A stretch of DNA of 64,000 nucleotides from Channa striata (taxonomy: Eukaryota; Chordata; Actinopteri; Anabantiformes; Channidae), in assembly GCA_033026295.1 (NCBI GenBank), contig CM065170.1, positions 35,362,496 to 35,426,495 of the forward strand. Reading direction: 5' to 3'. Of the stretch, positions 47,190 to 57,623 are shown piece by piece. The notes beneath the pieces are model-generated. The model saw only the letters and a program-made list of their open reading frames with translations. It did not search any database and was not told where the DNA came from. Each line of letters begins with the position of its first letter. The stretch's first letter is position 1. The translations under genes were made by a program, and so were the position numbers.

Positions 47190-47290
47190 ACAGACGTCCG
47201 GTTGTTGAGCTTCTGCATCTGTGGTTTAGGTCGGAAGTGAAAACTTCTGTCAGTGTGAAGGACGGAGCCGTATCAAATCAGACCTGGTTT
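47190..47290 (+). promoter_or_regulatory. Orphan copy of the type 1 Ig 5' module
   Basis: Contains CGTCCGGTTG, TGTGGTTTAG and GTGTGAAGGACGGAG words that recur just upstream of the V exons at 47728, 48762, 49676, 55074 and 60303. It also has GGAAGTGAAA at 47233-47242, a perfect PU.1/IRF composite consensus (GGAANNGAAA). No V exon follows directly, so this may be an upstream promoter or the relic of a lost gene. Confidence 0.45.
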
Positions 47291-47727
47291 TAGACCTGAC
47301 CAAGAAGTGACAGAGAGCTGAGACATAAAGAAGCAGCAGCCAGGAGCAGGACAGGAATGCTCACACACAGATTAATGTCAATCATCAACTTTGTCCTTTT
47401 TATAAAATTTCTCCTGGATTGTCTTCATAATATAACTACTGTGTGACTGTCTCCATGACAGCTTGCATTTGTCGGGGGAACGACCCTGGTCCCCGTGTTT
47501 AGCAGCTGTTCATTAAAGCAGCAGTGTCCCAGCCTACTTTTATTTAAAGACATTTTCGTGTTTTTTACTTCACCTCTGTGTCTGAGTGACTGTAGACACA
47601 CGTCCGGTTGATAGGCGTCTGATGTGACACCATGTTTGTGGTTTAGATCGAAGTGAAAAACGTCTCCCACTGAAGACCGGGGAAGTATCTGATCAGAGCT
47701 GTTTTAGACTCTCTCTGGTCTCTGATC

Positions 47728-48079
47728 ATGGATCTGCTTTGGATCCTGCTGCTGTTTCTGGTCTGTGCACAGGCCCAGAACATGACAGATGTCAGAGTGG
47801 AGCTGGGTCAGAACGTCACCCTGAACTGTTCAGTGGATAATTCAGACACCTACTGGTACATGGAGATCAACAGCCAGGTCCGAGGAGGCATCAGCCGCAC
47901 TTTCTTTGGAGGTTCTTCTCGTACCCACTACTTTGTTTCCACGTTTCCACCTAAATATTCAGCCTTTGGAAACAGCCTCACGATCATCAACATCACAGCC
48001 GACGACTGCAGACTGTACTTCTGTGGCAGGAGGACAAACAACGACATTCACTTTGTGGACTCGTTCAGACTTGTTTTAG
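47728..48079 (+). CDS. Type 1 leader-V exon, V1
   Basis: One 352-base exon carries both the signal peptide (MDLLWILLLFLVCAQAQ) and a V domain: first Cys in TLNCSVDN, Trp in YWYMEI, then SAFGNSLTIINITADDC and LYFCGRR with the second Cys, ending FVDSFRLVL before a phase-1 gtaagaac donor. It has no stops. No stalk/TM exon lies before the next V exon, so it either joins the exon at 49888 or is an orphan. The fused leader and V, normally split by an intron, is unusual. The family is a V-set surface receptor; a specific name is not justified. Confidence 0.75.
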
Positions 48080-48761
48080 GTAAGAACCACATTGTTTTAA
48101 ATCCTTTACTTTAATACTGGAATCAACAGGGTCCACAGGAGCGGAGTATACTCATGTCAGCATTATCCAAATATTTTTGCTCACTTTTGAGTACCACTTC
48201 CTGTGCTTTGCAAAATGTGCACTTGTCCCAAATGAGAGTTGGTCCAAAACTCTCAGACCGGGACTCAACAGCACAAGTCAGAGACAGATTTCAGGAATCA
48301 ACAGTGTTCATGGATTTTTGGCTTCAGCCAACAGGGAAAAATTAAAACTTGGGTCAGTCAGACAGGCCAGGGTCAGTCAGAAAAAGGCTGAGGCATAAGA
48401 CATAAACACCACATAACGTCTGTGGCGAGATCTAAAGGTGACCCACTGTGAGGGCGGTGTAGGTAGAGGAGGAAGAACAGGGGGCAAGGGATGGGGAGAG
48501 TCCAGAGACGACTGAGGGTAGAGAGAAGAGGACAGTTCATTAAAATATTCCATGAAGTGACAGAGATCAGCGGACAGGAGCAGGACAGGAATCCTCACAC
48601 TTTATGCCACTAAATAAAACAGACTGATTTCAAGCGTCTCATGTGACTCTATATTTGTGGTTTAGATCGGAAGTTAAGAACTCTCCACAGTGTGAAGCAG
48701 TATCAGATCAGAGCTGGTGCTGGTTTTAGACTCTCTCTGGTCTCTGACAGTGAACCTAATC

Positions 48762-51035
48762 ATGGATCTGATTTGGATCATCCTGCCAGTGGTTCTGGTC
48801 TGTGCACGGGCCCAGAACGTGACGGAGGTCAGAGTGAAACTGGGTCAGAGCGTCACCCTGAACTGTTCAGTGGATAATTCAGATGTGCACTGGTATGTGG
48901 AGATCCACAGTCAGGTTCGAGGATACATCGGCCGCACATTCAGTGGAGTTCCTGAACGTTCTAAGTACTTTGTTTCCAGTTCGATGAGCAAATACTCAGC
49001 CTGGGAAAACAGCCTGATGATCAGCAACATCACCACAGAGGATCGTAGACTGTACTTCTGTGGCAGGAAGATAAACGATGATATTCAGTTTGTGGACACG
49101 TTCACTCTGGTCTCAGGTAAGAACCTGCAAGATGCATCCAGTGAATCACTGATTGTATCTGAGTGTGAAACGCCGTAGTTTAAAGCTTAGAGAGCAATTC
49201 TGAGCTCTGTTGGCACACAGGTTAAAATGGAGTGGACTGTTTACGCATGTGCTAATCTCCGATAGGTGACACATGTCAAAGTTAGAGCTCGAGGACACTG
49301 AATCACATGGCAGCTCAATCAGGAAGGTAATGTGCTCCATCCCAAACTCAGGCCTATTCTTTTCATCGGGTTTTAAATTATAAAGATTCCTTTGAAATGT
49401 GACTTTAAATACGCTACCAACAACAACTGTGTCCAACATGCAAAAACTGTCAAACTGTTTTTAATTTAGTAAAATTCACTATAATTGGTTTTTGTAAAGT
49501 CTTTTAGTTTCCTGCTGTATCTTGTTTGTACAGGCGTCCGGTTGCCGGGCGTCTGATGTGACTTGGTATTTGTGGTTTAGATCATGTGCAAAAAAAGTGC
49601 GAAACTTCTCTCAGTGTGAAGGACGGTGCAGTATCACATCAGAGCTGTGCTGCTTTTAGACTCTCTCTGGTCTCTGCATGGGCCCTGAACGTGACAGAGG
49701 TCAGAGTGAAACTGGGTCAGAACCTCACCCTGAACTGTTCTCGTACCCACTACTTTGTTTCCACGTCTCCGTATAATCTGCTGCCTCAGAGCTTATCATC
49801 AGTTCACAGAGTTGGTGCAAGGATTGTGAAATCAATCAGTCAGCAGGTGGTTTCATGTTCTTTGTCTGTCTTTGTCTCCTCTTACAGATGTCCCTGTGAG
49901 TCCACCTTCCAACGGCTCTGAAGACACGAACTGGCAGATGCAGCAGAACTGGCAAAGTCTGATCGAGTTTGTCATGTACAGCTCTGTTGTTGTGAACGCC
50001 GTTCTTCTCTTGCTGATAATCAGTGAGTCTCTGCTTTATGAACTAGACTCTGTGGTTTCTGCCACGAAAGCATCAACATGTTCAGCTGGTAGAGTTTTAA
50101 AAATCTGAATAAAATCCAACTTTGTTGGGTAGTTGTATTTGTCGTACTGCTTAGCTCCTACTAAAGTACAACAACACTGACAGAATCAGAGTTTAGCATT
50201 TAGCTAAAAGTCTAATTTCCTGAGTGACATAAACGTTGCATCAACCAAACCCTGGCGATCAGGTGAAGTGACTCACCTGAAGCTCTGCTGCAGGTTGGGT
50301 TGGTGTGTCGCTATGTCTGAAGAACAAGAAGAAGAGTCACGACCAGGTGAACGACTCCTCGCCTTTCACCTGCGGGAATCCAGAAACTCTGGTGACTGTG
50401 CTGGTAAAAACCTAATTTCTACATATACTGTCACATCTTGTTTAAAATCACCAGGCAAGAAAACAGGAAGGTGGAACGAGAGAATGTCCACTGGGTCGAG
50501 AGTCAAGAATCAAAACAGAGAAAAAAACAAGAGACAGTCCAAAGTCCAGGAGGGAACAGAGGTTAGGACAGGAAGTCAGGTCCACCACTGACCTGTCAGC
50601 AGGTGATCAGGGGAAGTGGACACAGGTGTGTGGACAGTGGGGACAGAGGCAGGCGATCAGGTCTGGAGACATCAGGTGGCAGGACGGGGAACTGTTACTG
50701 TCCTGCTGTTGTAACTTTGTAGTTCTGTTACCACTTCCTGTCACTGCTACGTCTACTGCTAGTCGCCACAACTATGACTAGAACTGCTAACACTGCTAAT
50801 AATACCTCTACTAATACTGTGACTGTTACTGTGGTTTCTCACGATTCCTGTAACATCTCCTACCTTCGTAAATACAACAACCCTGCACTGCACATCTTCC
50901 TCTGCTACATCACCATCGATGGTATGACTCCTGTAGCACTCAGTACTCACTTACTGCTGCTGTGTGTTTCAGTACCAGCAGATCCAGTTCGCTCTGCTCC
51001 TCCAGATCTGGGATCGACTCCAGCTTCATCACTGA
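48762..51035 (+). CDS. Type 1 V-set receptor with ITIM-like tail (V2 gene)
   Basis: Exons: leader-V 48762-49116, stalk/TM 49888-50022, tail 50294-50403, last 50973-51035. The V exon has MDLIWIILPVVLVCARAQ, Cys in TLNCSVDN, WYVEIH and LYFCGRK. The TM exon reads a Pro/Ser stalk and EFVMYSSVVVNAVLLLLII. The tail begins basic (LCLKNKKKSHDQ) and at the junction of the last two exons forms VLYQQI, which fits the ITIM consensus (V/I/L/S-x-Y-x-x-I/V/L). Phases are 1, 1 and 0 and all sites are GT-AG. Poly(A) signals lie at 51281 and 51294. It is probably an inhibitory surface receptor of leukocytes. Confidence 0.74.
49676..49790 (+). pseudogene. Type 1 leader-V remnant, V3
   Basis: The 5' module is well kept, but the hydrophobic leader is deleted and the V domain jumps from TLNCS directly to THYFVST, losing the central Trp and loops. 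The second half and donor are gone. It lies between V2 and the TM exon used by V2. Confidence 0.75.
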
Positions 51036-51280
51036 GAAAACGTCCCTGCAAACCTGATCAAAAAACTCTGTGAAATCTCTGGCTGACGGTTCTTCAGGCT
51101 GATGTCTGTGGTTTGGACTAGTGACACCTTGTGGCCTGTTGATTAAGAAGAAAATTCTTCTTTGATAGTGTGTAATGCAAAGACTCTGTGTCAGGGTTTC
51201 ATCTTCCTACCCTGAGAAATTTGTCGTACTGCTGCATGTTTCTCTGCAGTGCAGAGCAACAGTGGCTCCAGCTTCACTGA

Positions 51281-51299
51281 AATAAAGAACTACAATAAA
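51281..51299 (+). terminator. Poly(A) signals of the V2 receptor gene
   Basis: Two AATAAA hexamers (51281-51286 and 51294-51299) lie about 250 bases after the stop codon, in a 3' UTR that otherwise shows no exon. Confidence 0.6.
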
Positions 51300-51309
51300 C
51301 ACCGGCGTG

Positions 51310-52030
51310 GTGTCTTTCCTCTCATGTCCCACCTTTATATCAGCTCTTCAGTTTATTCTCTGAACTTGTTTTTAAGAACCAGGATGATGTTGTTCCCGTC
51401 TTCCTCCTGAACTGCTCCCTGTGGAGGTTTCTGTCCCCATGAGGAGCTGGATGCAGGGAGGAAGAAGAAAACACTGCAGTTGTCAGGACAACGGACAGAA
51501 TGCAGAAAACCTCATGTTTCCTCCTTCAGCACAATAAAGACCCCAGAGGACGCGTCACAAACACTCCTGTATGTGAATGTTCGTCTGTCTGTGTTGAGTT
51601 TAACTTCACGGTGAGAAACTGGTACCAACACTCGTATCCAACTTTTAGGAAAGTCTGACTTTTTCAGTCTTCAAATTGTCAGTCAACAAATTGTCTCTTG
51701 ATTTGCAGCAAGATTGTCTAAATTAACCAGAAATTAAAGTAAATGTGACATTCAGAAACGAACATTAGCTGCTCAGAGTTAGCAATGAACCCATCATGAC
51801 ATCACATGCTTGTGTGCTGTGAGGACACAGCAGCTCATTATCGGTTCATCCAGTCTGTGAAGGCAGGAAGGATCTTGTCCTCCTGTCTCCCAGACTACAG
51901 AGGTCACACTATGTCTCAGCAACAGCGAGGAAAGACAAAGAAAACACAAACTTTGGACATGTTACATGTGAATACAAAGACTGAAAAACCATCAGAAATG
52001 AGTGACACTTGTAAACCTGAACCACACCTG
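51310..52030. other. Intergenic, no gene seen
   Basis: Between the poly(A) signals of one receptor and the leader exon of the next. No recognisable elements. Confidence 0.4.
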
Positions 52031-52039
52031 GACAATTTC

Positions 52040-52478
52040 ATGTCCCCCTTGTCTCTGCAGTGGTCACACTTTGGATGTTCTTTTCTTATAGTGTAAACAC
52101 AGGTGAGAGAACTACATTTGTGTAAAGACAAAGCATCATTTTGTCCTCATTTGTCTTCAACCAGACTTTTGTTTGTCCTCTTAGTGAGCTGTCGGACTGA
52201 AGTCATAGAGGGTCTCACAGGGAACGGCGTCCTGCTGCCGTCTCTACGGGAACAAATCGAACCCGGAAACGTCTCCGTCTACTGGAGGGAAGACACGACA
52301 GCATCATGTTGGACATTAAACAGGGTTAATCAGAAGTGCATGGGTCAAGTGGACACGTTCCCTCATCAGTTCCGAGACTCCATCGTCCTGAGGAATGTGA
52401 GAAAGTCAGACAGTGGACGCATCAAGTGTTACATCTCAATGATGGGGTTCCTGCAGTCTGTCAACCTCACTGTCTCAG
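52040..52478 (+). CDS. Type 2 Ig gene 5' part: leader exon and V exon lacking first Cys
   Basis: A leader exon ends at 52102 (TLWMFFSYSVNT, gtgag donor), like that at 57671. The V exon is 52185-52478 with phase-1 ends: it reads GNGVLLPSLREQ where all paralogues have LLPC, then VYWRED, FRDSIVLRNVRKSDSG and IKCYI. The first disulfide Cys is therefore replaced by Ser while the second remains. The frame is open. No intact TM exon follows; the next two V exons are decayed. Whether this is expressed is unclear. Confidence 0.58.
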
Positions 52479-52707
52479 GTGAGCTGTTCTACTTCACGCA
52501 GGTCTCTGAAGTTGACAGTTCTCACATTTGAATGTCAAGGAGATTTTGAAAAGGATTTTGTGAAATTTGTGATTGGCTTTCTGTCTCTGCTGTTGACCTC
52601 TAAAAAAACTAAATTGACGGACATCTCGGGTTTACTTTCGATGCCATTTAGAGCTTTGAGGTCAACATGCTTTGATGTCGGTTAGATCCTCTTAAAGTGT
52701 CCCACAG

Positions 52708-52920
52708 GGAGCCGCCATGTCGATGTCAGCCAGGAGGACAATGTCCTGCTGCCCTGTGTCTACTGAGAACTTCTCCATCCACTGGAGGGACAAAGATGGC
52801 AATCACGTGGTGTCCCAGAGTCAGAAGGTGGACACTGCAATTCAGAGATGGAAAGTTCTCCAACGTCCTGAGGAACGCGAGCCAGTCAAATGCTCCATGA
52901 GTGCAGAATTTACACCGTTG
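52708..52920 (+). pseudogene. Type 2 V exon, broken
   Basis: After a cccacag acceptor the frame reads DVSQEDNVLLPCVY and stops at a TGA (52763-52765). The rest (NFSIHWRDKDGNHVV, then decayed) is in another frame because the loop between is deleted. It would be the second V domain of the 52.1-kb gene. Confidence 0.72.
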
Positions 52921-52999
52921 ATGTCCAGCGTAGAGTGGACACAAACAAAACACTTCCTGTCTGAGAGAAGGAGAAAAGGGGGAAACAAATCACATGTTA

Positions 53000-53885
53000 C
53001 TAAAGTATTTGTACAAGGCTTATGAAAGGTAACAAAAATGCTAAGAAAAGATGTGAAAACATTTTGCCAGAGAGCAGCGGGACTTCCTGATGCAGGGTCA
53101 GTCTGAGGGGTCTGAGGGGTCCGAGCATCCGGCGATTAGATTTAACAGTCGACACATAAACCATTAACTTTTTGTTAGAGTTTCTAACATTTACCACTGC
53201 TACTGCAACTTTCACAAGCTCCTGCTTCTTCTGTTTACTACTGCTGTTGCTGCTCGTATAAATCCATGAACGCTGCGGTAGTACTGTCAGTGATAGTACT
53301 GTGCTCCTGTTGTTGGTTTCAGAACCAGCACACAATGGCCAGATTCTGTGTGTCCCATGCGGAGCTGGATCCAGGGATACGGAGGAAAACACATTACAAC
53401 AAACAGAAACAGCTTCATCCTTCAGCACAACAATGACCCCAAACACTCGAGCAGCTCCTCGTCACCACTCACAACCACACACATCTTAAGACCCTCCATT
53501 CCCGTAGCTGATTGTTTGTCTGTCTGTCTGTGCATGTCTCTCTGTGTTGGCCCTGAGACAGATCTGTCCAGAGTGGAGCCAGCCTGAGCGCCATCAGTGT
53601 TTACAGATGATGGACGTAGGATCCATTCATTTGATCAAAGTATGAGCTTGTTTGACCAGTTGCCTCGTTTCTGAGCAGCACGTTAGTTCCTGCAGTGTCA
53701 CTGGGACGTCCCGAATGCTGACACACCTTGAAGGCAGCACGGCAGATGGAGCAGAGACAGAGATTAAAAAAGAAACTTTCGTCTTAGATTGAAAAAGGGC
53801 ATAATTATTTTATTCTTTGCTTTAAACAACTGAGAACCACCAGTGTTTGAATACGATGTGTTTCCGCTCAGAGACTTGTCAGACT
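53000..53885. other. Intronic or intergenic; scrap of a receptor 3' end
   Basis: Around 53320-53400 the text (CAGAACCAGCACAC... GATCCAGGGATACGGAGGAA) resembles the final exon/3' UTR of type 1 genes, but no frame survives. Otherwise empty. Confidence 0.35.
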
Positions 53886-53891
53886 TCACAG

Positions 53892-54156
53892 TGAGTAGAG
53901 GAGAAGACGTCCTGCTGGCCTGCGTCTGTCCTGTTTAACTGCACAACATAACGTCTCTCTCCACAGGAGGGACAAAGATGACAAGCACGTGTTGAACATA
54001 GAAAACAATACAACAAAACAAATCCCAGAACCAGAAGTTCAGAGGTCGAGCTGAATCGTCCCCTAATCAGTACAGAGAAGGAAACTTCTCCATCAGCCTA
54101 AGGAAGGTCAAATCCAAGGGGACATCACAGAGGAAAACTGGCCCTCACAGTGTCAG
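53892..54156 (+). pseudogene. Type 2 V exon, broken
   Basis: Retains acceptor (ttcacag), VLLACVCPV with the first Cys, RDKDDKHVLNIENN, a FRGRAES-like block, GNFSISLRKVKS and the donor (tgtcaggtgagt). In-frame stops after the first Cys and in the middle, and a loss of the second Cys segment, show it is dead. Confidence 0.72.
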
Positions 54157-54837
54157 GTGAGTTCTTGTGATGTGATGGTGAGCGTAAAGTCTCTTCCTGC
54201 GTGACGTGTGAAACCGTGCAGACACAGCTCCTCCTCGCCCTGAGCCTCCCTGCTGCACTCTGCTCCTCTCACTGTGGAACGCTTTGTCCGTGCACAGAAA
54301 ATCAACGTGAGTTTGAATAAATGCAGATTAAAAGACGAACTCTGCATGAGGGAACTAAATCTGAAGGTGAACGGTTTCATGTTTGTTCCTGCTCCAACGA
54401 CTGAGACACAAGATGGAGCCACTACTGCTGCAGCTGTGTGAGTCGTTGCAACGACTATGACCAACTTCCACCACGCACACACCACTGACCTACTCTTATT
54501 CTATTTACTGCTACTACTGCCAATACTGTAATATTCTAGTAACACTAGAACTACGGCAACACCAGCTGCTGCTGTAGTATTTTAGCTAATAATAATAATT
54601 CATAAAATACGTTTTCTGCAGGTACTAAGCCACGACCTACATCAAAATGACTCCTGTTCTTACTAACATATTTTTTTATGCGTTCCTGTGCTTACACACT
54701 TATTTCTACTAGTATTACTTGCTCTGCTGTGAGTATAATTGCTGCTGCCACTAACGCTGCTGTCCTGTGGTTTACTTATGATGGTATGAGCGGCTGTAAT
54801 ATTGTTATTTCTGAAACCATCTGGAGCACTGTGACTC

Positions 54838-54960
54838 CCAGTACTACTCACTCTGTTTATTTGGCAGCTCAGCCTCAGCTTGGCTCCTCTGAGGGGGCAG
54901 AAGAGCATTTAATGAAGTTTTATTTTAGTTTATAAATAATAAAGACAAAAGAAGAGAAAA
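54838..54960 (+). pseudogene. Type 1 last exon/3' UTR remnant
   Basis: CCCAGTACTACTCACTCTG... GGCAGCTCAGCCTCAGCTTGGC is similar in order to 50938-51015, and ends with AATAATAAAG, a poly(A)-like word. The acceptor and frame are lost. Confidence 0.4.
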
Positions 54961-55073
54961 GGGAACTAATGCACACTGACATGATCAAACAGGAAGTGAA
55001 GAACTCGTCTCAGAGCGAAGGACGGAGCCTCATGACATCAGAGCTGTGCTGGTCTCTGACAGTGAACCTGATC

Positions 55074-56478
55074 ATGGATCTGCTGTGGATCATCCTGCCG
55101 GTGTCTCTGCTCTGTGCACAGGCCCAGAATGTGACGGAGGTCAGAGTGGAGCTGGGTCGGGACCTCATCCTGAACTGCTCTCAGGACATTTCGGACATCT
55201 ACTGGTACCTGGAGGTCCACAGTCGACTCAGAGGATGCATTGTTCGCAGTTTTTCGGCCACAGACTCCCGACCCATGTACTGCTCTCGGAGTTTAAAGCC
55301 AAATCATCTCTTGTGTCAAACAGACTAGTGGTTAGAGACGTCACAGCAGAGGACTGCAGGCTGCACTTCTGTGGCAGGAAGAGAAAGCTTTCCTCCTCGT
55401 TCCAGGTACAACCACCTTTTTTAACAACATCCTGTCACACATCATTTCAACGTTTTTACGTTTCTGTTTTTTTACTTGAAATCCAACAGTGTTTTAAGGC
55501 GTGTCAGATGTTTAGCAGAGAACATTTTCATTCAGAACTGCATGTGCCGCACACATTACTTCCTCTTCAGTGTTTAAAGGTGTTAAAAGCAGAAGGAAAT
55601 GATCTCAGGGTAGCTGCAGCTGTTTTGCAGACTCTCTCTGGCTGCTTCAGCTTTAGGAACCAGCTGAGCTCTGACCGGTTTTCACTCCTGCTCCTGTTTT
55701 AGACTGAATCCGAAACCAGTGCCTGTTCACACCTGTTTCACTGGCACCTCAGACAACATGAGCAGGTGCTGGACCTTGATTACAGCAGCAGCTCCTGAGG
55801 AGTCTGAACGCAGACAACTTGGACAGACACACAGACTGCTAACGATGATGGCAGCACACACACAGACTTCTCTGACGGATGAAAAAACATGTCTGACCTC
55901 GAACTAAAAGGTGCTTTGTGATTTTCTCTTTTCTCTTTCCAGATGTTCCCACCACTTCACCCGACAGCAGCTCTGGAAAGAACCACACTGAAGTGCAGAA
56001 CAACTGGAGAAATCTGATGGAGTTTGTCGTTTCGTCTCCTCCATCATCAACGCCATCCTCAACGCCACCGCCATCTGTAAGTCAACCATGACAGACAGTT
56101 TAGTCAGTGTGGAGGTAAAGTCATTCACCAGAAGCTCTGCTGCAGGTCTCTGATGTTTGGGGCTGTGTTTGAAGAAGAACAAGGAGAGGGGGAAGAACGA
56201 CCTTTCACCTTTCACCTGTGAGAAAGCAGGTGAAAGTCCAGAGACTCTGGTGACGGTTCAGGTGATCACAATGCTGCAGTTACTAATGGTTCTACTACCC
56301 ATGCACTCACACTCACGTACCTGCTGCATCACGCTGAGCAGTGCTGCTCCTCTACTCAGCTCAGTCCTTCCTTTGTGTGTTTCAGTACCAGGAGATCACG
56401 GTCTACAGGGTCCCTCCTCCTGCTGAATGTGGGCTCAGACTGGCATTTACAGCCAAGCGGGATCAGGAACAAGTTTAA
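55074..56478 (+). pseudogene. Type 1 V-set receptor with ITIM tail, inactivated
   Basis: Exon layout is intact: leader-V 55074-55405, TM 55943-56076, tail 56146-56261, last 56386-56478. Lesions: a frameshift in the V exon near 55290-55320 leading to a stop at 55328; the TM exon is 134 bases where the paralogue has 135, shifting SSIINAILNATAI out of frame; and a TGA as the third codon of the tail exon. The tail would otherwise form VQYQEI across the last junction, an ITIM fit. Everything else about it matches the 48762-51035 gene. Confidence 0.8.
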
Positions 56479-56489
56479 GGGGCAGAGTC

Positions 56490-57540
56490 AGAAATTCATT
56501 CAGCAGAGAACTGGACCACGTTTCACCCGCTGCTGATAAAACTCTGTCCTGTAGGTGTTCAAATGGTAAATATGTTGGAATGTGGATAAAAGCCAGGAGC
56601 TGTAAAAGAATCCGAGCTTCCTCCTGGACTCTCCCCTTGAGGGTTTTGTGGACTCTCGTTCTGGAACCAGTAACATCTTGGAAGGATCACACATCCCTCG
56701 AGGAGCTTGAAGTTCTGACGTCACTGCAGATGTGAGGAAAACAAACTGAAACGGAGAAACAGCTTCAGGCCGGACAAGTCATCATTCAACCAAAGCACCT
56801 GGAGAACCTGATCCCAGCCTGACTGAGGGAGACTCGTCCATTTACTCATGAACTCTCTCTGTGTTGTATTTCTGAATGTAAATGCAGTTTTTATCTTTGT
56901 GTGTGAAGTGGCGAATAAAGACACTGTTTGGTTCCCAGCTGTGCTCCGTGCTCCTCAGCAGCTGTTTCACGTGTTTTTTAATGTTACACAAGCTTGAACA
57001 TTCGTGTAACGCTCAGCCTCAGACAGAACCCACCACTCATCTGTTCCCACACAGGAACAAGTCCTGGTTCCGCCCACAACCGGACAAACTTTAGCCATCT
57101 TGTCCTTCTTCATCCCAACACGAAGCAAGGAGCCACAAACACCCAGCGTGTTAGGCAAACATCCTGACACACCCTGAAGGCAGCACGGAGCAGAGTCACT
57201 GATGTTTCAAGGACAAATTCATATTTCATCAGGAAGCGGAGACTGGATCAACATGGACACGTTCACATCGTGAGTTTCATTTAATTTCACTCACACTCTT
57301 CAGTGTGTCACTGGTTTCTCCTCCAATAAAAGACTTGAAATTTCTAAAAGTTTGTATAAGTCACATCTATTTTTCTGCAAACACATTTTTTCGCAGACAT
57401 CATGTTTGTGCTTGGCGTATAAAATATGTGAAACTCTGGTGACAGGGCTTTTCCAATTTAGTGTCACTGCAGACGGAGAAAATCAGAACAGAACCAGAGA
57501 ATCATGAAGCTGGTAATTTAAAAACCATGTTGATTTAACA
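56490..57540. other. 3' flank of pseudogene and intergenic
   Basis: AATAAAGACAC near 56916 could be its poly(A) signal. I see no exon between here and the microsatellite. Confidence 0.4.
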
Positions 57541-57543
57541 GAG

Positions 57544-57545
<2 letters not shown>

Positions 57546-57619
<74 letters not shown>
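57546..57619. repeat. (GT)n microsatellite abutting a leader exon
   Basis: About 37 GT units run directly into the leader exon of the following gene. The frame that encodes the leader stays open through the repeat as alternating Cys-Val, without any ATG. Confidence 0.92.
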
Positions 57620-57622
<3 letters not shown>

Positions 57623-57623
<1 letters not shown>

